Shown here piece after piece: positions 31,625 through 41,618 of a DNA stretch of 64,000 nt (position 1 is the stretch's first letter; each line of letters starts with the position of its first letter). The stretch spans positions 1,860,001 through 1,924,000 of the forward strand of contig NZ_CP067395.1 of assembly GCF_017355525.1 (NCBI RefSeq). The letters run 5' to 3'. A model generated the notes under the pieces. It saw only the letters and a program-made list of their open reading frames with translations. It had not been told where the DNA came from and ran no database searches. The position numbers and the translations under genes were made by a program. This DNA is from Lysobacter enzymogenes (GTDB lineage: Bacteria; Pseudomonadota; Gammaproteobacteria; Xanthomonadales; Xanthomonadaceae).

Positions 31625-32398
31625 ATGACCCGGTTGTCGCCTTCGTCCCGCCCGTCCCGCCTCTCGCTGCGCCCGCTGGCGCTCGCCGCCGTTCTCGCCT
31701 TCGGAGCCGCCACCGCCATGACCGCGTCCGCCCAGCCCGCGTCCTACGTCGCCACCGACGGCACCCTGCTCTCGGTCTCGGCCGAATCGGTCGCCAAGCG
31801 CACGCCGAACATCGCCAACGTGTCCACCGGCGTGGTCACCCAGGCCGCCGACGCCAACGCCGCGATGCGCGCCAACGCCGAGCAGATGGCCAAGGTCGTG
31901 GCCGCGATCAAGGCCGCCGGGATCGCCGAGCGCGACATCCAGACCAGCGGCATCAACCTCAACCCGCAGTACCGTTACCAGGAAAACCAGCCGCCGCAGA
32001 TCACCGGCTACCAGGCCAGCAACAACGTCAACATCGTGATCCGCGACATCGCCAAGGTCGGCAAGATCCTCGACTCGCTGGTCGCCACCGGCGCCAACCA
32101 GATCAACGGCCCGACCTTCGACCTGGACGACAAGGACAAGGACGCCGCCTTCGACGAAGCCCGCCGCGGCGCGATCGAAAAGGCCCAGGCGCGCGCCGAC
32201 ATGTACGCCAAGACCCTCGGCATGAAGGTGCGCCGCATCGTCAGCGTCAGCGAAGGCGGCCGCTTCGCCCCGCCGATGCCGATGCCGATGATGGCCATGC
32301 GCATGGAGAAGGCCGGCGCCGCCGCCGACACCTCGGTGTCGCCGGGCGAAAACAGCCTGTCGATGAACCTCGACGTCGTGTTCGAGCTGGGCAAGTGA
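31625..32398 (+). CDS. SIMPL domain (DUF541) periplasmic protein
   Basis: The protein has 257 residues. The start is ATG at 31625, 6 bases after AAGGAG at 31613; an in-frame TTG at 31619 is too close to that site. Residues 1-37 are a signal peptide ending AMTASAQPA. The SIMPL/DUF541 domain follows: [52 protein letters not shown], and a C-terminal [21 protein letters not shown] Met/Pro-rich loop ([15 protein letters not shown]) near residues 217-231 may bind metal, such as copper, but this is only suggestive. The family is periplasmic or outer-membrane, linked to oxidative stress. It overlaps closely with a 58-residue gene. Confidence 0.9.
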   Translation: MTRLSPSSRPSRLSLRPLALAAVLAFGAATAMTASAQPASYVATDGTLLSVSAESVAKRTPNIANVSTGVVTQAADANAAMRANAEQMAKVVAAIKAAGIAERDIQTSGINLNPQYRYQENQPPQITGYQASNNVNIVIRDIAKVGKILDSLVATGANQINGPTFDLDDKDKDAAFDEARRGAIEKAQARADMYAKTLGMKVRRIVSVSEGGRFAPPMPMPMMAMRMEKAGAAADTSVSPGENSLSMNLDVVFELGK

Positions 32399-32399
32399 G

Positions 32400-32576
32400 A
32401 TGAGCAAGGAGCCGCGCACGCCGGGCACTGCCGACCCGCGCCCGGGCCGCACGCCGGGTTATCCGGAACCGCAGCCGCAGGACAGCGAGGACGCCAAGCG
32501 GCCGCCGCGGCCCAAGCCCGATCCCGATGAGGGCGGGCTGGAGCGCGAGCCCGAGAAGGGGCCGAAAGGCGATTGA
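32400..32576 (+). CDS. Small proline-rich hydrophilic protein (58 residues)
   Basis: It begins with ATG one base after the SIMPL gene stop (TGAGATG), so translation is likely coupled. The protein, MSKEPRTPGTADPRPGRTPG then YPEPQPQDSEDAKRPPRPKP, ends in EREPEKGPKGD. It has no hydrophobic core and about a quarter of its residues are Pro, so it is probably disordered. It is followed directly by a strong terminator at 32611, which supports it as the last gene of the unit. Function unknown. Confidence 0.55.
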   Translation: MSKEPRTPGTADPRPGRTPGYPEPQPQDSEDAKRPPRPKPDPDEGGLEREPEKGPKGD

Positions 32577-32610
32577 GGCCGGCGGCTGCGCCGGCACCGA
32601 GGCAGCGAAG

Positions 32611-32637
32611 ACGAGGCCCGCATTGCGCGGGCCTCGT
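32611..32637 (+). terminator. Terminator after the SIMPL/58-residue operon
   Basis: A perfect 11-base stem (ACGAGGCCCGC with GCGGGCCTCGT) around an ATTGC loop, followed by CGTTTTC. Confidence 0.85.
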
Positions 32638-33081
32638 CGTTTTCGGGCGTCGGGTCGCCGCCGCTTCGTCCCAGTCGATGGCTGACCGGCCCGCGCCCGC
32701 AGCCTCTGCGACCGCGGCGAGGCTTGCGTCGACGCACCCGGCAGATGCTGTCGGTCACGGCAAGTGGCCAACCGCACGGCCGCGGGCAAAACGTTGTCGT
32801 TCATTCAGCCAGAACGGCAGCGGCGGCGGTGGCGGCCTCGCGACCCGCATGCGTCGAAATCGCCGTCGATCCGTGCAAGAAGCCGGACGATGCGGGCTCG
32901 GGCGAACTTAAAGACCGGCCTCGCCCGCAGCCGCCACCCCACCAAAGTCGCAAACGAGAACCGCTTGCATCCCCTCCGCCACCAAGCGCATTTTTGAGAC
33001 GCGGCACCGCTTTCGAGCGCAACCCCGTCGGCGGTTCCGGGCCGTTGTCAGAGCAGTACGACACACTCAAGGAGGATGCAC
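32638..33081. other. Gene-free stretch upstream of the TonB-like gene
   Basis: This 444-base stretch (505 bases counted from the stop of the 58-residue gene) contains no recognised gene or repeat. Its right end must hold the promoter of the TonB-like gene; I could not pick a convincing -35/-10 pair. Confidence 0.5.
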
Positions 33082-33762
33082 ATGGTCCGCACGCTCCCGT
33101 CCCACTCCCATGCCCGCCAGCCACTGGACGGCACCCGTATCGCCGCCAACACCGGCGCCATCGCCTTCAACACCGCCATGCTGATGTTGATGCTGGCGCC
33201 GCTGAGCGCGCCGCAGCTGGTCAAGGACCCGCTGGAACGGCTGCCCGACATCCAGTTCGTCGACCGGCGCCCGCTCCCGCCGCCGCCCCCGCCGCCGCCG
33301 AGGCCGGAAATCCGCCGGGTGGTGCAGGAACAGGTCCGGCCCCAGCCCGTGCTGCCGCAGCCGCAACAGCAGATCCAGCCGGAGGTCGTGGTCGACCAGC
33401 CGCCGATGGCGACGGACTTCCAGGTCGCCGACCAGGTCGCCGTCGTGACCCCGCCGCCGACCACCGTCGGCCGCCAGATCATCGAAGGCGCGACCTTGCG
33501 CGTGCTGCGCAACCCGCCGCCGAGCTACCCGCCCGAAGCGGTGCGCGCCGGCATCACCGGCACGGTCGAGCTGGAAATCCTGGTCGGCGTCGACGGCAAG
33601 CCGATCGACGTGCTGATCGTGCGCAGCAGCGGCCACCGCGCGCTCGACCAGGCCGCGCGCCGGGTCGTGCTGCAACGCTGGACCTTCGAACCGGCGACCG
33701 ACAACGGCCAACCCGTGCAGGCGCGCGGCCGCGTGCCGATCGAGTTCAAGCTCGACCAGTAA
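33082..33762 (+). CDS. TonB-family protein (energy transducer-like)
   Basis: The protein has 226 residues. AAGGAGG at 33069-33075 directly touches an upstream ATG (33076), so the start is taken at ATG 33082 with 6-base spacing. One membrane helix lies at residues 24-42 (TGAIAFNTAMLMLMLAPLS). A periplasmic Pro-rich linker follows (RRPLPPPPPPPPRPEI, then QPQQQIQPEV). Residues 140-226 are a TonB C-terminal domain: PPPSYPPEAVRAGITGTVEL, GRVPIEFKLDQ at the end. It probably couples the proton-motive force to an outer-membrane receptor. No exbB/exbD lies nearby. Confidence 0.9.
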   Translation: MVRTLPSHSHARQPLDGTRIAANTGAIAFNTAMLMLMLAPLSAPQLVKDPLERLPDIQFVDRRPLPPPPPPPPRPEIRRVVQEQVRPQPVLPQPQQQIQPEVVVDQPPMATDFQVADQVAVVTPPPTTVGRQIIEGATLRVLRNPPPSYPPEAVRAGITGTVELEILVGVDGKPIDVLIVRSSGHRALDQAARRVVLQRWTFEPATDNGQPVQARGRVPIEFKLDQ

Positions 33763-33804
33763 TCCGCCGAATCGCTCGCCTGCGAGGGCGAGCAAAGCCC
33801 CACC

Positions 33805-33830
33805 CAGACCCTCGCCCCGGCGAGGGTCTG
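33805..33830 (+). terminator. Terminator after the TonB-like gene
   Basis: The stem CAGACCCTCG pairs with CGAGGGTCTG around CCCCGG, 42 bases past the stop, followed by CGTTTGCG. Confidence 0.72.
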
Positions 33831-33871
33831 CGTTTGCGCCGCTCGCACCGCATCGCGCAGTTGCGCTTCCC

Positions 33872-33902
33872 CCTGTAGGAGCGGCGCGAGCCGCGACCGC
33901 GA
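33872..33902 (+). repeat. REP-like GTAG element, family A (single copy)
   Basis: CTGTAGGAGCGGCGCGAGCC at 33873 plus the following CGCGACCGCGA. It lies between the convergent TonB-like and rlmH genes. No clean inverted partner is present; a degenerate TCGCGGCTACTCC at 33958 may be the remnant. Confidence 0.8.
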
Positions 33903-33982
33903 ATCCGCAACCACGACAAACCCTGCGACGATCGCAAAACCGACAGCAACCGCAGAATCGCGGCTACTCCACCCACCGCGCT

Positions 33983-34453
33983 TCAAGCGCGGTGATAAGG
34001 ATGATTCGCCAGCAACGCCGCAGCCCGATACAACTGCTCCGCCGCGACCAGACGCACCAGCATATGCGGCAGCGTCAGCGGCCCCAGCGACCAATGCTCG
34101 TCGGCGCGCGCCAGCACCTCCGTCGCGTGTCCTTCCGGCCCGCCGATCAGGAACGCCAGATCGCGCCCCTGCCCGCGCCAGTGCTCCAGGCGTTGCGCCA
34201 ACTGCTCCGAAGTCCACAGCCGCCCGCGCCCTTCCAGCGCCACCACGCAGGCGTTCTTCGGCAGCGCCGCGAGTACCCGCGCGCCCTCGTCCGCGGTCGC
34301 GCGCACCGCGTCGCGGCCTTTGCCGCGCAGGCCCGGCTCGATTTCGACCAGTTCCAGCGGCAGCCAGTGCGAGAGGCGCTTCTGATACTCGCCGAAGCCC
34401 TCGGCGACCCAGCGCGGGGCGCGTTCGCCGACGGCGATGAGTTTGCTTTTCAT
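33983..34453 (-). CDS. rlmH: RlmH, 23S rRNA pseudouridine-1915 N3-methyltransferase
   Basis: The protein has 156 residues, the exact family length. The start MKSKLIAVGERAPRWVAEGF fits RlmH. The SPOUT-fold SAM-binding knot is LAFLIGGPEGHATEVLARAD with the C-terminal LPHMLVRLVAAEQLYRA. It methylates m3-pseudouridine 1915 in helix 69 of 23S rRNA on 70S ribosomes. RlmH is usually next to rsfS; here rsfS lies at 53581, almost 20 kb away on the same strand, with other blocks between. Confidence 0.97.
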   Translation of the reverse strand: MKSKLIAVGERAPRWVAEGFGEYQKRLSHWLPLELVEIEPGLRGKGRDAVRATADEGARVLAALPKNACVVALEGRGRLWTSEQLAQRLEHWRGQGRDLAFLIGGPEGHATEVLARADEHWSLGPLTLPHMLVRLVAAEQLYRAAALLANHPYHRA

Positions 34454-34521
34454 GCGGGCATGGTAGCGCGGGCTGCGCGAGCGGCGATTGCGGCAGGCAG
34501 CGTTCGCGGCAAGCGCGGTGT

Positions 34522-34607
34522 CGCGGTCGCGGCTCGCGCCGCTCCTACAGGAAGCGGCGCAACCGCGACGGAGCGACTGCAGGAGCGGCGCGAGCCGCGA
34601 CCGCGAC
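34522..34607. repeat. REP-like GTAG element pair, family A (inverted)
   Basis: Reverse-complement copy at 34522-34550 and direct copy at 34578-34607 (with TGCAGG in place of TGTAGG), separated by 27 bases, between rlmH and ppiD. Confidence 0.85.
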
Positions 34608-34662
34608 GCCACGCCCACTGCGCAATCAACGCCTACCCTCGCCTCACCCAAACCGCCACAAA

Positions 34663-34694
34663 CGAAAAGGCCCGGCGAACGCCGGGCCTTTTCG
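34663..34694 (-). terminator. Terminator of ppiD
   Basis: A perfect 14-base stem CGAAAAGGCCCGGC / GCCGGGCCTTTTCG with a GAAC loop, 25 bases past the minus-strand ppiD stop. Confidence 0.9.
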
Positions 34695-34718
34695 TCGGAC
34701 AGCGAAAGAACCCGCGCC

Positions 34719-36713
34719 TCAGCGCAGATTCTCCTCCCGCACCTTGATCGTCACGCGCTTGCGCAGCGTCGAGGTCAGTTCGGTCACTTCGTCCGCCGCG
34801 GTGGCCTGCGCCGACTGCGTGCGCAGCATGTCCAGTTCCGGCGCCTTCAACACCGACTTGTCGCCCGGCGCGATCTTGGTCACCGCGAACAGCAGGTAGC
34901 TGCCGTTGGGCATCTTGGCCTTGCCGCCGGCGGCCTTGCCCTGCGCCGGCGCGCGCACCGCGAAGATCGCCTCGGTCACTTCCGGCGGCAGCATCGGCAT
35001 GCCGCGGGCGACGCCCGGCAGGTCCTGCGGCGGCGGCAGTTGCTTGGACGTAGCCACCGCGGCCAGCGTTTCGCCGCCATTGATGCGCGCGATCAGCGCG
35101 TCGGCGTCCTTCTCCGCGGCCTTGCCGGTGCGGTCGGCGCGGATCGCCGCGATGACCTTGTCGCGCACCTGCGCCAGCGGCTGGGCGCGTTCGGGCGTGT
35201 GCGAGACCACACGGATCAGCACGCTATGGTCCTGGCCGACGTCGATCGGATCGCTGACGGTGTTGTCCTGGATCCGCGCCTCGGTGAACGCCGCGCGCAC
35301 CACCGCCGGATTCTGCGCGATGCCGGTATTGGCCGCACCGTTGCGGGTCACCACGGCCATCTTCTGCACCGGCAGGCCGACCGCCTTGGCCGGGCCGTCG
35401 AGCGTGGTCGGGTTCTTGTAGACCAGATCGACCAGCTTGGCCGAGAACTCGTTGAACGCGCGTTCGCGCGCGCCTTCGGTCTCCTCACGCGCCAGGGTCT
35501 CGCGCACCGCTTCGAACGGCTGCTGCGAACCGCTCTTGATCTCGCGCACCTGGATGATGTGCCAGCCGCCTTCGGCCTTGACCGGATCGCTGACCTGGCC
35601 GGCCTGCAGCTTGCCGAACGCGGTCTCGTCGAACGCGCCCGGAATGTCGCCCTTGTTCATCCAGCCCAGCTCGCCGCCGGCGGCCTTGGAGCCGAGGTCG
35701 TCGCTGTTGGCGCGCGCCAGCGCGGCGAAGTCGGCGCCCGGCGCCTTGGCCTGGGCGGCGAGTTGCTTGGCCTTGGCCTCGGCCGCCTTCTGCGCGGCGG
35801 CGTCGGCATTGGCCGGCACGTTGACCTGGATGTGCGAGATCAAACGCTGCTCGGCGGCGAGGAACTTGTTCTTCTCGGTCTCGTAGCGCTTGCGCAGCGC
35901 TTCCTCGGTCGGCGCGGCCGGCGGCGGCATCGCCGCGGCGTTGAGCTCGACGTACTCGATGCTGACGCTCTCGGGCGAACGGAAATCCTTGCCGTGGCTG
36001 TCGTACCACTTCTGGATGTCGGCGGCGCCGACTTCGGCGGTGTCGGCGGCCGGCGCCGGCAGCTCGACCAGACTGATGTCGCGCTTCTCGCCGAGCAGCT
36101 TGATCAGCCGGTCGGTTTCGCCCGGGGTGACGAAGCTGCTTTCGGCCAGGCTCGCCGGCAGCAGGGTTTCCTGCAGGCGGTCGCGCACGAACTGCTCGAA
36201 CTGGGTCGGCGTCTGCGGCGGATTGCGCATCTGCAAGCCCAGGATGTAGCGCTCCTGGTTGAACTTGCCGCTGCCGTCCTGGAAGTCCGGCACCGACTGG
36301 ATGGTCTTGACCACCAGCGCATCGCTGACGGTCACGCCGTCGACTTCGGCGACGAGCTTGCGCACGCGCTCGTCGATCAGCGCATCGAGCACCTTGCGCT
36401 TGTTCTCCGGCTTCTCGAATTCGCGCGCATCGAAGTTGGCGCCCTGCTGGGCGCGGGCCTGGTCGCGGGCGCGGTTGAAGCGCTCGTCGAATTCGCCGCG
36501 CTCGATCGCTTCCTTCTTCCAAACCATCGACGCCGGCCACCACGACGGCGCGCTGCGCCACCACTTCGGCGCGACTTCGATGTGCGCGACGGCGTTGTCG
36601 GTGCGCTGCACCATGTACTGCTCGATGCCGACGAAGGCGAAGGGAACGATCAGCAGGCCGAGGATCACGGTGGCGATCCAGCCCGAGGTCTTGTCGCGGA
36701 GTGTCTGCAGCAT
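34719..36713 (-). CDS. ppiD: PpiD/SurA-type periplasmic folding chaperone
   Basis: The protein has 664 residues. One N-terminal membrane helix (SGWIATVILGLLIVPFAFVG, about residues 10-30) anchors it in the inner membrane. Residues 85-200 fit the SurA_N-like chaperone domain. A parvulin-type domain lies at about 270-400 (RLISHIQVNVPANADAAAQK then GGELGWMNKGDIPGAFDETA and EGGWHIIQVREI). A Trp-rich stretch, KWWRSAPSWWPASMVWKKE, follows the helix and is typical of xanthomonad PpiD. It assists folding of secreted proteins at the exit of the Sec translocon. It closes the tig-clpP-clpX-lon-hupB cluster, three tRNAs downstream of hupB. Confidence 0.95.
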   Translation of the reverse strand: MLQTLRDKTSGWIATVILGLLIVPFAFVGIEQYMVQRTDNAVAHIEVAPKWWRSAPSWWPASMVWKKEAIERGEFDERFNRARDQARAQQGANFDAREFEKPENKRKVLDALIDERVRKLVAEVDGVTVSDALVVKTIQSVPDFQDGSGKFNQERYILGLQMRNPPQTPTQFEQFVRDRLQETLLPASLAESSFVTPGETDRLIKLLGEKRDISLVELPAPAADTAEVGAADIQKWYDSHGKDFRSPESVSIEYVELNAAAMPPPAAPTEEALRKRYETEKNKFLAAEQRLISHIQVNVPANADAAAQKAAEAKAKQLAAQAKAPGADFAALARANSDDLGSKAAGGELGWMNKGDIPGAFDETAFGKLQAGQVSDPVKAEGGWHIIQVREIKSGSQQPFEAVRETLAREETEGARERAFNEFSAKLVDLVYKNPTTLDGPAKAVGLPVQKMAVVTRNGAANTGIAQNPAVVRAAFTEARIQDNTVSDPIDVGQDHSVLIRVVSHTPERAQPLAQVRDKVIAAIRADRTGKAAEKDADALIARINGGETLAAVATSKQLPPPQDLPGVARGMPMLPPEVTEAIFAVRAPAQGKAAGGKAKMPNGSYLLFAVTKIAPGDKSVLKAPELDMLRTQSAQATAADEVTELTSTLRKRVTIKVREENLR

Positions 36714-37023
36714 GTCCGGGTCGGGTTAAGTCGTAAGCCGGACAGTTTAGCGCGGTTCTGCGGCCTGGGCGGGCCGGGACGACGGTCGTCGCATTCGGCG
36801 GCGGCCGGACCCGGGTCGCGGGCCTGTGCGGCGCGGCGGCGGGTCGGCGCCCCGGGGCGCGACGGCAGCGGTTTTGCTTGGCCGTGGCGGCCGCGCCTCG
36901 CTGCACGCCCGTTCGCGTTACGAGTCCGCACGAATCGGACGGTAGCGGCGAACCGGGCCGGCGAACGCGAACGATCGCATCGCGGAAAACCCGGGCGGCC
37001 AAAACCGGATCGCGGAAAAAAGA
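36714..37023. other. Gene-free stretch upstream of ppiD
   Basis: These 310 bases between the ppiD start and the terminator of the first tRNA-Asp hold no gene. Near the ppiD end the minus strand has TAAACT (36745-36750 region), a possible -10 box for ppiD, without a good -35. Confidence 0.4.
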
Positions 37024-37047
37024 AAAGGCACCGTTTCCGGTGCCTTT
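37024..37047 (-). terminator. Terminator of tRNA-Asp copy 2
   Basis: The stem AAAGGCACCG / CGGTGCCTTT with a TTTC loop, 9 bases beyond the tRNA 3' end, with an A run on the plus strand (T tract on the transcript). Confidence 0.85.
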
Positions 37048-37055
37048 CAAACAAC

Positions 37056-37132
37056 TGGCGGAGTGGACGGGACTCGAACCCGCGACCTCCGGCGTGACAG
37101 GCCAGCATTCTAACCGACTGAACTACCACTCC
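37056..37132 (-). tRNA. tRNA-Asp (GTC), copy 2
   Basis: The minus strand folds as a 77-base tRNA: acceptor GGAGTGG / CCACTCC, discriminator G, encoded CCA, anticodon GTC in CCTGTCACG, T-loop GGTTCGAGTCC. It is identical over its full length to the copy at 37238. Its own terminator follows. Confidence 0.97.
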
Positions 37133-37204
37133 GCGCTTTGAAACTCCGGCCTTCGATGCGTGCCGCATCGCGACAAAATCGAGAGCCCTCACTTATATAA
37201 AAAC

Positions 37205-37230
37205 GAAGGCGCCGTTTCCGGCGCCTTCGG
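37205..37230 (-). terminator. Hairpin between the two tRNA-Asp genes
   Basis: A perfect 11-base stem CGAAGGCGCCG / CGGCGCCTTCG with a TTTC loop, followed on the transcript by TTTTTATA. It lies 7 bases after tRNA-Asp copy 1 and looks like a true terminator between the duplicates. Confidence 0.85.
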
Positions 37231-37237
37231 CAAAACT

Positions 37238-37314
37238 GGCGGAGTGGACGGGACTCGAACCCGCGACCTCCGGCGTGACAGGCCAGCATTCTAACCGACT
37301 GAACTACCACTCCG
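37238..37314 (-). tRNA. tRNA-Asp (GTC), copy 1
   Basis: A 77-base tRNA on the minus strand, identical to the copy at 37056 and sharing a short 5' flank (TTTCAAAG-like context). Anticodon GTC, encoded CCA. It lies downstream of tRNA-Val. Confidence 0.97.
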
Positions 37315-37446
37315 CGTATTTTGAAACTTTACTACCAAAACTCGTTTTCGAAAACCCGTTTCACTCGCTGAACTTGCATTTCGAAGGCCGATTCTTGCGA
37401 GACGGACTCGATCCAAGGACAGCACCGACAGAAAGACCAGCGACTC

Positions 37447-37521
37447 TGGTGGGTGCTGAGGGTTTCGAACCCCCGACCCTCTCCGTGTAAAGGAGACGCT
37501 CTACCGCTGAGCTAAGCACCC
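37447..37521 (-). tRNA. tRNA-Val (TAC)
   Basis: A 75-base tRNA on the minus strand: acceptor GGGTGCT / AGCACCC, discriminator A, encoded CCA, anticodon TAC in CTTTACACG, T-loop GGTTCGAAACC. It is the first of three tRNAs between hupB and ppiD. Confidence 0.97.
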
Positions 37522-37554
37522 GAATACCTTGGGCAGACTGCTTTGGGTTTCGTG

Positions 37555-37572
37555 GGCGATGACTGCATCGCC
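37555..37572 (-). terminator. Hairpin after hupB (weak terminator candidate)
   Basis: The stem GGCGATG / CATCGCC with an ACTG loop, 11 bases past the hupB stop. There is no clear T tract, so it may be only a processing signal before the tRNAs. Confidence 0.4.
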
Positions 37573-37582
37573 GCCGAGTTGG

Positions 37583-37855
37583 TTAGTTTACGGCATCCTT
37601 CAGCGCTTTGCCAGCCTTGAAGGAGGGATTCTTCGAAGCCGGGATCTTGATGGTTTCGCCGGTCTTGGGGTTGCGGCCCTGGCGCGCGGCGCGCTTGCGC
37701 ACCTGGAAGGTGCCGAAGCCTACGAGCGTGACAGTGTCGCCCTTCTTCAGCGCCTTGGTGACGACGTCGATCAGCGCATCGACGGCGGCGGTAGCGTCGG
37801 TCTTCGACAGCTCGGCGGTTTCGGCGACGGCGCCTACGAGTTCGGCCTTGTTCAT
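37583..37855 (-). CDS. hupB: DNA-binding protein HU
   Basis: The protein has 90 residues, the exact HU length, and starts [20 protein letters not shown]. The DNA-binding arm [20 protein letters not shown] then [18 protein letters not shown] is intact. It is the abundant histone-like nucleoid protein. It lies just downstream of lon and has its own good sigma-70 promoter (37988-38016), which leaves a leader of about 125 bases. Confidence 0.98.
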   Translation of the reverse strand: MNKAELVGAVAETAELSKTDATAAVDALIDVVTKALKKGDTVTLVGFGTFQVRKRAARQGRNPKTGETIKIPASKNPSFKAGKALKDAVN

Positions 37856-37987
37856 TATTTTTTTGACTCCCTGTGCGGTTGCGACCGCGTGTTCTGAGAA
37901 TCGGCGCTGCGCCGCAGGAGGCGTGCGTCCGATCAAGTGTGCCGCGCAGAAGTTGTGCGTGTGGATTGGGGCTGCGCGGTTGCGGTC

Positions 37988-38016
37988 GTTATACCAGCGG
38001 CCTATGGGGGGCGCAA
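37988..38016 (-). promoter_or_regulatory. Sigma-70 promoter of hupB
   Basis: On the minus strand, TTGCGC (38016-38011), a 17-base spacer and TATAAC (37993-37988). It lies between the lon stop and the hupB start. Confidence 0.6.
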
Positions 38017-38093
38017 GCGCGAAAGCCAGCAGTGGCGCGGCTTTCAGCGCTTTTTCGCATCCCCTTTCGGCCGCGTCCGACCGGCGGCCCGAG

Positions 38094-40526
<2,433 letters not shown>

Positions 40527-40577
40527 CGGGGGGGTCTCGACAGCGTGGGGTGAGATGCCGGGGCATCCAGGCTCCCG

Positions 40578-40606
40578 TTATGGGGGTGGCGGCGCGGGAG
40601 CGCAAG
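40578..40606 (-). promoter_or_regulatory. Heat-shock (sigma-32) promoter of lon
   Basis: On the minus strand, CTTGCGC (40606-40600), a 14-base spacer and CCCCATAA (40585-40578). This fits the sigma-32 consensus (CTTGAAA, 13-15 bases, CCCCATNT), with the -10 nearly perfect. It would give a leader of about 45 bases for lon. Confidence 0.72.
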
Positions 40607-40725
40607 CAAAGCCCGCCGGAGGACCCGCAAAATCGATAAAAACCGCTGTTAAATCATCGTCTTGTGGTAAAAATCCGCCCCCAGGACAGAGCATTCCGCC
40701 CGCCCCCGCCGCCAGGACGCCAACG

Positions 40726-41376
40726 ATGCAACGATTGCAGGCCGTCATCGATCAGTACAACGCAAGCCGGGCCCGGTTCTGGGACGAGGACTACAACACC
40801 CTGCTCGCCCCGGGCCCGGCCGCGGCGGCCGATCTGGCCCGGCTGCAGGCGCTGGAACCGCGGCCCTTGCCGGCGGACCTGGAGGCCTTTTACGGCCGCT
40901 TCGGCGGCCTGGAGAACCTCGACAACACCGAATCGCATTGCCTGGAGCTGCCCGACCCGGCGGGGCTGGCCGACGGCCTGGCGCAGGCCGACCCGTGGCA
41001 GCGGATCCGCTCGCTCGGCCTGGTCGACATGATCGTGTACAGCTGGTGCAACGACCGCCATGAATTCGAGGCCGGCGCGGCGTTCGCGCAGGCCGAGCTG
41101 GATGCGCTCAACGCGCGCTACCGCTGCTTCGGCTGGTACCGCACCGACACGGTGTCGGAAAGCGCGTGGTACGTGTACGCCGACGAGGACGGCCGCTTCG
41201 GCGCGCTGTACTACGACCAGGATTCGTTCGGCGCCGTCGAGCGCGCGTTGCGCGCGATGCTGGCTGCCAGCCCGGCGCGGGCGTCGCTGGAGGACGTGCT
41301 GTGCGAAGGCGTGGAGCGCGCGCGGCTGACGATGATCGAATGGCAGGGCGACGGGACGGACGACGCGGCCGGCTGA
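40726..41376 (+). CDS. SUKH/SMI1-KNR4-like protein
   Basis: The protein has 216 residues from ATG at 40726. It is soluble, acidic and without a signal peptide. LQALEPRPLPADLEAFYGRF then GGLENLDN resembles the SMI1/KNR4 (SUKH) entry, where an L-P-x-x-L-x-x-F-Y-x-x-F-G-G pattern is typical; later WYVYADEDGRFGALYYDQDS fits the family beta-sheet. SUKH proteins are often immunity proteins for secreted toxins, but many are orphans. No toxin is adjacent. It is divergent from lon and convergent with clpX, interrupting the clpX-lon pair. The assignment rests on weak pattern similarity. Confidence 0.65.
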   Translation: MQRLQAVIDQYNASRARFWDEDYNTLLAPGPAAAADLARLQALEPRPLPADLEAFYGRFGGLENLDNTESHCLELPDPAGLADGLAQADPWQRIRSLGLVDMIVYSWCNDRHEFEAGAAFAQAELDALNARYRCFGWYRTDTVSESAWYVYADEDGRFGALYYDQDSFGAVERALRAMLAASPARASLEDVLCEGVERARLTMIEWQGDGTDDAAG

Positions 41377-41396
41377 GCGCGAGCTCAAGCGTTTGT

Positions 41397-41475
41397 CGGC
41401 GCGACTTCAGTCCCGACGCTGTCGTGCCGGATCGCAGCGACTCGGGCGGAACGCGTCGGGACTGAAACCCTGCCA
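41397..41475. repeat. REP-like pair, family C (inverted)
   Basis: Opposed copies: CGACTTCAGTCCCGACGCTG at about 41401 and CGTCGGGACTGAAACCCTGC at about 41453, with the GGGACT-TCA-AGTCCC type of palindrome. They lie between the SUKH-like gene and clpX. Confidence 0.65.
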
Positions 41476-41567
41476 CAAAAGCGCGGCGCTTCGGGCCGGA
41501 AATCTCTCCGGACGTCCGCGAAGCACCGCAGTTCGCGCAAGCACGCAAACCGAACCCCGGAAACGAT

Positions 41568-41590
41568 CGCCCCCGCACTCGGCGGGGGCG
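41568..41590 (-). terminator. Terminator of clpX
   Basis: The stem CGCCCCCGC / GCGGGGGCG with an ACTCG loop, 28 bases past the minus-strand clpX stop. No long T tract. Confidence 0.65.
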
Positions 41591-41618
41591 AAGGTTGCGC
41601 TTGCGTCGTTCGGCCGGC

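Noticed and set aside
37110..37310. A 66-codon frame through the tRNA-Asp genes
   Set aside because: It lies inside and between tRNA genes; the overlap is chance.
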